A stretch of DNA of 49,441 nucleotides from Flavobacteriales bacterium. GTDB lineage: Bacteria; Bacteroidota; Bacteroidia; Flavobacteriales; BACL11. Positions 45,401 to 49,441 of this stretch are shown piece after piece. The notes under the pieces are model-generated. The model did not search any database, was not told the origin of the DNA, and saw nothing but the letters and a program-made list of their open reading frames with translations. The first letter of the stretch is position 1. Each line of letters begins with the position of its first letter. The stretch covers positions 1 to 49,441 of the forward strand of contig PAHP01000001.1 in assembly GCA_002705205.1 (NCBI GenBank), written 5' to 3'. The translations under genes and the position numbers were made by a program.

Positions 45401-45687
45401 ATTTCAATATTTACACTAGAATTGTTTTCTGAAGAAGTTGATGTGATCTCTTTAACTCCTTCTATGCCATTCAATGATTCTTCAATCCTCGTTGTTATTC
45501 CTGCTTCAATTTCTTCAGGTGAAGCTCCAGGATAAGATACATTGACATAGACTCTGTTTGGAGGTAGCTCAGGAAAGAATGACCTTGGCATCATTGACAG
45601 ACTGAGCAAGCCCGCTATTGCTGTAATGATTATGATAGCATTTGCATAGATAGGATTCTTAATGAAATATGAAATTAATTTCTTCAT
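42499..45687 (-). CDS. RND efflux transporter permease (AcrB/HAE1-like)
   Basis: At 1062 residues this is a full-length RND pump with 12 membrane helices and two large periplasmic loops. The proton-relay Asp pair is in VGILVDDGIVIAENI (TM4), and the TM10 motif IALIGILVNDAIVMLDKY has N-D instead of D-D, as usual. It exports amphipathic compounds by proton antiport; which ones cannot be told. It is preceded after one base by its adaptor gene and followed by its TolC partner. Confidence 0.95.
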   Translation of the reverse strand: MKKLISYFIKNPIYANAIIIITAIAGLLSLSMMPRSFFPELPPNRVYVNVSYPGASPEEIEAGITTRIEESLNGIEGVKEITSTSSENNSSVNIEIYEGFDIDEVLQNVKNSVDAIYSFPQGAEKPTVRKQNSRGPGGMGNMVGFYALTGPDNLWLLKEKADGIEQKLLNDDEISQIEVIGYAPIIISVEINEDALIRHNINFDIISTAIKTSNIDISGGSIKTQKDEIIIRSNNRKTTTEGVEDIVIFSERNGDVLRLKDIAKVSLDFSDIPVKSYVNGERAINFMITKTPDEDIKKIATSIQSYITTFNTENPEYKILTIFQFSDMLDQRIETLSNNLLLGLILVVLVLGLFLSFKLSLWVAFGIPFSFIGMISIGILYGMSINMISLFGMILVVGILVDDGIVIAENIYAHFEKGKSPMKAALDGTMEVVTPVFTSVLTTVFVFSTLLFVGGEMEMMQEMAFSVIAALLFSLIEAFLILPAHLASRKILKKNDKTRYSIFKENIETKLKELRNSYTKINTKLIKNYRKHVWTPVLMMTLVTILLVTGVIRWTFFPAIPFNEVKIEFAYKPGEREFRTEQFLWYVDSIINNYHQELIKEFNDSLFTDVSLTVGFTENLGVSGSHVGSIRLAIKENDLISTIDISNELQKRIHPDSIAIMEKISVGGFQQFGKAVSISLQSEDEKELNSAVDWLKERISNVVMVKEVIDNGGIGNREIHINLKEKAYVLGLNEAAIMKQIRQGFFGEEAQRLIIGRDEVKIWLRYPEKNRNSIEDLNKVKIKTLSGEMYPLEEVANYEYKRGRVKINHINGSKEIRVDATLYNAEFSAEVNEEIERKYLSILKSQFPDVNYKIMGQAEEAADSGRRLGIAFLISMILIGLTISLNFKSFYQARLILMVVPLGIFSAILGHGIVGRPFSIMSVWGVIALIGILVNDAIVMLDKYNRNLSDGMDMTNAAIEAGKSRFRAILLTTITTFVGLAPLILEKSFQAQFLVPMAISVAFGVLFSTIILLLYFPSLILYFNDIRRARWWLWIGGERPPSKIEVEPFTKLKRRQIEIETS

Positions 45688-45688
45688 A

Positions 45689-46849
45689 TTATCTTATGAT
45701 AGCCTTCACGGTTCTTCCTTCACTCATATTAAGTAATGGCTCACTTACAATGAGTGTTTTGTTGTCTGCATCATCAATAATCACCTCATCACCTTGATAT
45801 GCAATAATATTTACTTCTCTTATCTTCAGTTTGCTCGTAGAGTCTACAATAAAGACCTTATTATTCTCAAATATTGCTCTTCTTGGTAATTTAAATACAT
45901 TTTCAGTTCCTTCAGTAATGATAGTAGCATTTAGATACATTCCATTATAAAGAGATTCTTCATTGTCAGTAATTGATGTGAATACTGATATATTTTGGGT
46001 GTTTGTATTAACAAATTTACCTTTTCTATTAATTTTCCCAATATATTCTTTCCCATTATCATTGAAATGTACTATATCTCCAATATGGATAAAATTTATT
46101 TCAGATGTGCTTACAGTTAGCTCAACTTCCATGTCCCCTTTTCTAATAAAATCAACAACTGGGGTTCCAGGGTTTACATTCGCGCCAACATCTGAATAAG
46201 ATTTAGTTATTATTCCGTCAAATGGAGCTCGAACCGTATATTTTTTTAATTTTTCCTCATCTGATTTAATAGATAAATATTCAGCTAGTATTGATCTAGA
46301 TATGATGTAATTTTTTTCTTTTGAGGAATACATTTCTGGAAAATCTGGCAAGTCATTTTCTAGCTCTATATTATTAAAGAAGTTGTTCCATTTTTCATAT
46401 TCACTTTTAAAATCAAGCTTAATATTAGCTAGATTTGATGAAACGAGACTCATGAGGTTACTTCTTTTTGCATTAATTAGAAGTCTGAGATCAGTGTCTT
46501 TTACAGAAAAAACGATATTTCCTTCTTTTATTTCAGTACCTTTTTTAAATGTATTATTTCCGATTAATCTTCCTTGTACTTCAGATGAGATTGTAATGTT
46601 ATTTACAGAAACTACTCTTCCTGAGCTACTTATTTGATTTTTGATTTTAACATTATTTACTTTGTTGACCAATACAGATCTTATTTGTTTGTCATGCTGC
46701 TGTGCATTTTTTGCTCTTTTTGACCTGATTTTTTCTGCGTTTGTTACTCCATAGTCTAATCCAGTATTATAGCTGATTGAAGAAACAAGAAAAAATAAGA
46801 GTAAGATAATGGCACTTGTTATAATTATTAATGTCTTTCTAATGTTCAT
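45689..46849 (-). CDS. RND efflux periplasmic adaptor (membrane fusion protein)
   Basis: The 386-residue protein has one N-terminal membrane anchor (TLIIITSAIILLLFFLV). Split biotinyl-lipoyl-like halves follow (ISSSGRVVSVNNITISSEVQ and KKYTVRAPFDGIITKSYSDVG) around a short helical hairpin, then beta-barrel (DIVHFNDNGKEY) and membrane-proximal domains. It bridges the pump and outer channel. It is the first gene of the operon, with a TAnnTTTG box about 63 bases upstream. Confidence 0.93.
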   Translation of the reverse strand: MNIRKTLIIITSAIILLLFFLVSSISYNTGLDYGVTNAEKIRSKRAKNAQQHDKQIRSVLVNKVNNVKIKNQISSSGRVVSVNNITISSEVQGRLIGNNTFKKGTEIKEGNIVFSVKDTDLRLLINAKRSNLMSLVSSNLANIKLDFKSEYEKWNNFFNNIELENDLPDFPEMYSSKEKNYIISRSILAEYLSIKSDEEKLKKYTVRAPFDGIITKSYSDVGANVNPGTPVVDFIRKGDMEVELTVSTSEINFIHIGDIVHFNDNGKEYIGKINRKGKFVNTNTQNISVFTSITDNEESLYNGMYLNATIITEGTENVFKLPRRAIFENNKVFIVDSTSKLKIREVNIIAYQGDEVIIDDADNKTLIVSEPLLNMSEGRTVKAIIR

Positions 46850-46911
46850 TATTTTAGTTTTGATTGGTACTATATTGCCCCCCTTCTTTTATCTCTTTTG
46901 ATTAAAGATTG

Positions 46912-46919
46912 CAAAATTA
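46912..46919 (-). promoter_or_regulatory. Putative -7 box (TAATTTTG) for the RND operon
   Basis: TAATTTTG on the minus strand fits TAnnTTTG, 63 bases before the ATG at 46849. The rest of 46850-47045 shows no gene. It contains a run of six C on the plus strand (about 46879-46884) and AT-rich sequence. Confidence 0.45.
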
Positions 46920-47045
46920 GAGTTTTAATAAGAATACTAACTGATATTTTTTTGATTTTTTGGTGTTGCGATAAGAGAATACTTTTGTCTTTTGATAAAA
47001 AAGGTAAGATGATTTAGTTAACTGATTGATTGTTAATATATTGTT

Positions 47046-47195
47046 TTATTTTTTTGAGAAGGCCATTGCAATTAATGTAGCAGCAACAGCTATAAAACCT
47101 ATTGAAACTAAAATATTAGCATAAGGATATGAATTGTGCTTAAAAAACCCTCCGACACATAATATTGCTATTGAAATTTGATTTAGTTTTTTCAT
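47046..47195 (-). CDS. Small membrane protein (49 residues)
   Basis: An ATG at 47195 opens a 49-residue frame: MKKLNQISIAILCVGGFFKH, then NSYPYANILVSIGFIAVAAT, ending AFSKK. It has two hydrophobic segments, so it is a two-helix membrane peptide. The FFKHNSYPYANILVSIG part is vaguely like the KIxHWPYAN pattern of GldL-like T9SS motor proteins, but this is only resemblance. It follows the next upstream gene by the same A-rich spacer found at other junctions in this cluster, which supports that it is real. Confidence 0.65.
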   Translation of the reverse strand: MKKLNQISIAILCVGGFFKHNSYPYANILVSIGFIAVAATLIAMAFSKK

Positions 47196-47214
47196 TGTTA
47201 ATCTATTGTTTTAA
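47196..47214 (-). repeat. Recurrent gene-junction spacer (copy 1 of 4)
   Basis: Plus-strand TGTTAATCTATTGTTTTAA at 47196-47214 is identical to 49341-49359 and differs at two bases from 47031-47049. A shorter version is at 47634-47646. In the gene sense it reads TTAAAACAATAGATTAACA and ends directly against an ATG at 47195. See the finding on this repeat. Confidence 0.7.
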
Positions 47215-47633
47215 TTTTTACCGTTTTGCACTGAAGAAAAATTCCATTTGAAAACTATTAATACATTTAATATGAGGCTAATTAATGTGAAGAAAACTGT
47301 TTTCATATGTAAAATTGACCAAAGTAGTTCATTTTCTAAGTCTTTTGCATTATTAATAAATGGAACAGCAAAAAAACAGCTTAACATTAAAATTAAACTT
47401 ATAACTATATAAATTTTTAGTACTGAATTTTGATTTTTATTTTTTAAAATAGATATGAAGGATATTAATGATAACAAACCAATTATTATAAAAAATATAG
47501 GCCATATATATCTCAGAAAAACAGCTGCTTCATTAGTGCTGATTAATTGATTTATTGAAGGAGCAATAAAAATTGATTGGAACAATATTATGCCAATTAT
47601 TACAGCAGAATTTAAATAAGGTAAATTTTTCAT
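47211..47633 (-). CDS. Four-helix membrane protein of unknown function
   Basis: Starting at MKNLPYLNSAVIIGIILFQ (47633) the protein has 140 residues with four predicted membrane helices. A longer in-frame start at 47699 would overlap the preceding gene and adds unlike sequence. A helix-1 motif FQSIFIAPSINQLI and the size recall DUF4149/DUF1772-type membrane proteins, but I cannot assign a family. It lies between a surface-type lipoprotein gene and a mini membrane protein gene in one minus-strand cluster. Confidence 0.7.
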   Translation of the reverse strand: MKNLPYLNSAVIIGIILFQSIFIAPSINQLISTNEAAVFLRYIWPIFFIIIGLLSLISFISILKNKNQNSVLKIYIVISLILMLSCFFAVPFINNAKDLENELLWSILHMKTVFFTLISLILNVLIVFKWNFSSVQNGKN

Positions 47634-47643
47634 TGTTAATTTA

Positions 47644-48222
47644 TTACCAGTTATCAATATCTTCGCTTGTTGGATAAATAAAGCCATATAGAGGATCAAT
47701 CATATCTCCAAAAGTACAATTTGATAATCCTTGTGGGTAACAGTTAAAAGTGGTAGAAAGATTATTAATATTTCTTATTACTGAAACCTTACCACTTTTT
47801 TGATAAGTTAAACCATTAAAATCAAAAGTAATTTCATAATTATATACTCCATTTAAAAAACCAGAACCATTCCAGTGAACAGTAGGACCATTAATAGGAT
47901 TATCAAATACAATTTGATTGCCATTAATAAATAAATTATAAGAGATTATTGAGGTTGTAGTGAGCTCTCCATTAATAGAATCAATATTATAATGAGAAAT
48001 TACAACATTAAATTTGTCATTGTGCATATCTCCATTTGGAGTAAAAGAATTTGGTATAAATATCGATATATTCTCTAGATTTGAAGTTGAATCAACAAAA
48101 AAGCCCCCAAAAGGCTCGGTTAGATTTTCACATAGACAAGGTAGAACCTCTTCGACCTCTTCTTTCTTACAAGTTGTAAAAAGGAGTGGCAAGCAAAGTA
48201 ATATAAGTAGTAGTTTTTTTAT
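47644..48222 (-). CDS. Probable lipoprotein with gliding-associated C-terminal-type domain, non-ATG start
   Basis: The frame from 48222 reads (I)KKLLLILLCLPLLFTTCKKE, a good lipoprotein signal, if ATA at 48222 acts as start. The next listed possible start is a TTG at 48192, which would cut the signal peptide in half. No ATG is available. The mature part has IPNSFTPNGDMHNDKFNV, the hallmark of the gliding motility-associated C-terminal (CHU_C) fold, then strands and paired cysteines. Either an ATA codon is used or an ATG was mutated to ATA. The gene sits seven bases after the stop of the T9SS-tailed gene upstream. Confidence 0.65.
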   Translation of the reverse strand: MKKLLLILLCLPLLFTTCKKEEVEEVLPCLCENLTEPFGGFFVDSTSNLENISIFIPNSFTPNGDMHNDKFNVVISHYNIDSINGELTTTSIISYNLFINGNQIVFDNPINGPTVHWNGSGFLNGVYNYEITFDFNGLTYQKSGKVSVIRNINNLSTTFNCYPQGLSNCTFGDMIDPLYGFIYPTSEDIDNW

Positions 48223-48229
48223 TGTTGTT

Positions 48230-49330
48230 TTATTCTATAACTATTCTTTTCTCTACTGTTCCATCATCGTATAAGTAGAGTAGAGGGGTATTTGTTTTAT
48301 TTGTTTCTCTTCCTAATAGGTCTGTTACTTTGAAAATTTTCTTATTTCTTGTATTCTCCATAAATATTGAAAGAGATGGACAATCAACAGGATCTGTGTT
48401 TACAGTAACGGAAGCTTCACCAGCTACTGTGCCTGTCCCTATTGCATCATTAAATGAGTTTATGGTATAAAATCCTGCTTGTTGTGTAAATAGTGTATAA
48501 GGATTTATTGAAGTTGTTATAGGCAATAGTTGTGTAATGCCATTTATATTATAAGTAAAAGTAAATGGAGCCTGTCCAGTAAAAGAAAACATAATTTCAG
48601 CATCAATATTTTGATTATAACAAATAGTATCATTACCAGAAATAAATGAAGCTACTTGTGGTAAACAATTATTTTGACAGTCTATAAGTGTAGTGAATAC
48701 GCCTTGTCCATTTGATGGGTCAAAACATCCAATAACCGGATCACAGTCCCAAGATGCTATTAAATTAGCTTTTCTTACTGCTCTTACATGCCTGTTAGCA
48801 TTTTTAAATCCGTTTGAAATCATTACCATTTGTACATCTTGATATTTTGCATAAAATTCATTATGCTCTGTAGATGTCCAGTAATCGCCTTGTCCAAGTC
48901 CAGCAAAAGCACTTCCACCATTCGCTATAGCAACATTATCAATGACACTTCTATTCATACTAATCCAAAACATTGCTTCTTCTCCAGGAAGAAACCAGTC
49001 ATTATAGCCTTGCGCATTAGAATTTGAACAGAATGCAGCTGCAATATTATTACTATTACATCCATTAATAATATCAATCGTATTTTGTTCTCCACTTCCA
49101 GCAATTGCACCATCAGCTCCATTAATAAATGAACCATAACAACCCCATTCAACCCCAATACCAAATGTGTCCAGATCATTAATATCACATACCATTCCTT
49201 GAGTATTATCATTAGGATCTACCCAAAAAACAACGCCTCCTTGATGAAAATCTCCTACTACTGCTTGAGAATACAGATTATTAGAATAGATGAATAAAAT
49301 TGAAGTAATAAATATTATTTTTTTCATCAT
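48230..49330 (-). CDS. Secreted Lcl/DUF1566-like protein with LGRE...YDDG...VEKRI tail
   Basis: The 366-residue protein has a signal peptide (cleaved near NLYSQ). A DUF1566/Lcl-like domain follows (GGVVFWVDPND at about 32; GYNDWFLPGEEAMFWI; GDYWTSTEHNE; NRHVRAVRK at about 187), a lectin-like fold in surface and adhesion proteins. Then come two paired-Cys stretches, an immunoglobulin-like stretch (QAPFTFTYNINGITQLLP), and the tail KIFKVTDLLGRE...LYLYDDGTVEKRIVIE. The tail is shared with the protein at 15798-16394. Export by the T9SS is inferred. It is the first gene of the cluster that runs to 47046. Confidence 0.85.
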   Translation of the reverse strand: MMKKIIFITSILFIYSNNLYSQAVVGDFHQGGVVFWVDPNDNTQGMVCDINDLDTFGIGVEWGCYGSFINGADGAIAGSGEQNTIDIINGCNSNNIAAAFCSNSNAQGYNDWFLPGEEAMFWISMNRSVIDNVAIANGGSAFAGLGQGDYWTSTEHNEFYAKYQDVQMVMISNGFKNANRHVRAVRKANLIASWDCDPVIGCFDPSNGQGVFTTLIDCQNNCLPQVASFISGNDTICYNQNIDAEIMFSFTGQAPFTFTYNINGITQLLPITTSINPYTLFTQQAGFYTINSFNDAIGTGTVAGEASVTVNTDPVDCPSLSIFMENTRNKKIFKVTDLLGRETNKTNTPLLYLYDDGTVEKRIVIE

Positions 49331-49365
49331 ATTAGGTTTTTGTTAATCTATTGTTTTAAAGTCCT

Positions 49366-49373
49366 CAAACTTA
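49366..49373 (-). promoter_or_regulatory. Putative -7 box (TAAGTTTG) for the secreted-protein cluster
   Basis: TAAGTTTG on the minus strand fits TAnnTTTG, 36 bases before the ATG at 49330. The leader carries the same 19-base TGTTAATCTATTGTTTTAA (plus-strand sense, 49341-49359) seen between genes of the cluster. Confidence 0.45.
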
Positions 49374-49441
49374 ATCATTTTTAATCATATTGTAATTTAC
49401 CTTCTCATCACAGATAAACTTAGAGACATACATACTTGCAC

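Noticed and set aside
46850-47045. A gene in the gap before the RND operon
   Set aside because: No frame with start, composition or family signal was seen. It holds the operon's -7 box, a C-run and a spacer-repeat copy only.

Overview
The window is a very AT-rich, tightly packed bacterial chromosome segment from a member of the Bacteroidota, most likely a marine-type Flavobacteriales. Supporting evidence is the type IX secretion (T9SS) regulator PorX, a PorT/SprT-like barrel, secreted proteins with T9SS-type C-terminal tails, a short 287-residue primary sigma factor, fused LpxC/FabZ, a tmRNA tag ending in YALAA, and repeated TAnnTTTG boxes (the Bacteroidota -7 element) just upstream of genes. 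Genus cannot be read from the sequence alone.

Layout. 1-590: 3' end of a secreted T9SS cargo gene, a decayed copy of a second kind of secretion tail, and a strong terminator. 676-3216: a GT-C type membrane glycosyltransferase converging on ssrA (tmRNA, minus strand), then divergent promoters. 3217-11364: housekeeping genes (saccharopine dehydrogenase-like, rpe, rpoD, rpsO-pnp, fbaA-accD, TrmH-type methyltransferase). 11361-15379: a zinc-ribbon membrane protein and the unit aspartate aminotransferase - heptose-kinase-like PfkB - ubiE/menG - porT. 15459-16877: a small accessory island of secreted proteins, including a predicted 7(1)-knotted repeat protein, a T9SS-tailed protein, a 41-codon secreted mini-ORF and a frameshifted lipoprotein gene. 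16904-27146: one eleven-gene minus-strand run (HD protein, lpxD, lpxC/fabZ, lpxA, efp, serC, serA-like, DUF1015, yggS, ridA, meaB). 27199-30787: porX-tsaE-ald-DUF4258 on plus. 30784-33131: proline dehydrogenase, O-methyltransferase, and a Cys/Lys-rich secreted repeat protein. 33188-37042: rsfS-ftsH-DUF2007-cdsA-psd. 37114-41193: birA, SRPBCC protein, pyrE, Nudix hydrolase, LTA-synthase-like phosphotransferase. 41183-46849: a complete RND efflux operon. 46850-49441: a second secreted/membrane accessory cluster ending in a T9SS-tailed protein.

How the genes fit together. The envelope theme is strong: lipid A synthesis (lpxD, lpxC/fabZ, lpxA), heptose-kinase-like enzyme, phospholipid synthesis (cdsA, psd, accD, with birA for biotinylation), RND efflux, and T9SS control (porX), assembly (porT) and cargo. 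Serine synthesis (serA, serC), PLP-linked housekeeping (yggS, ridA) and translation quality control (ssrA, efp, rsfS, ftsH, tsaE) fill the rest.

The only gene-free stretch above 300 bases is 2746-3216, which holds the tmRNA and its promoters. No tRNA, rRNA, CRISPR array, insertion sequence or prophage was seen. I did not find a clear new defence-like or mobile system. The best candidates for unexplored biology are the two secreted-protein islands (15459-16877 and 47046-49330) and the Cys/Lys-rich repeat protein at 32712-33131.
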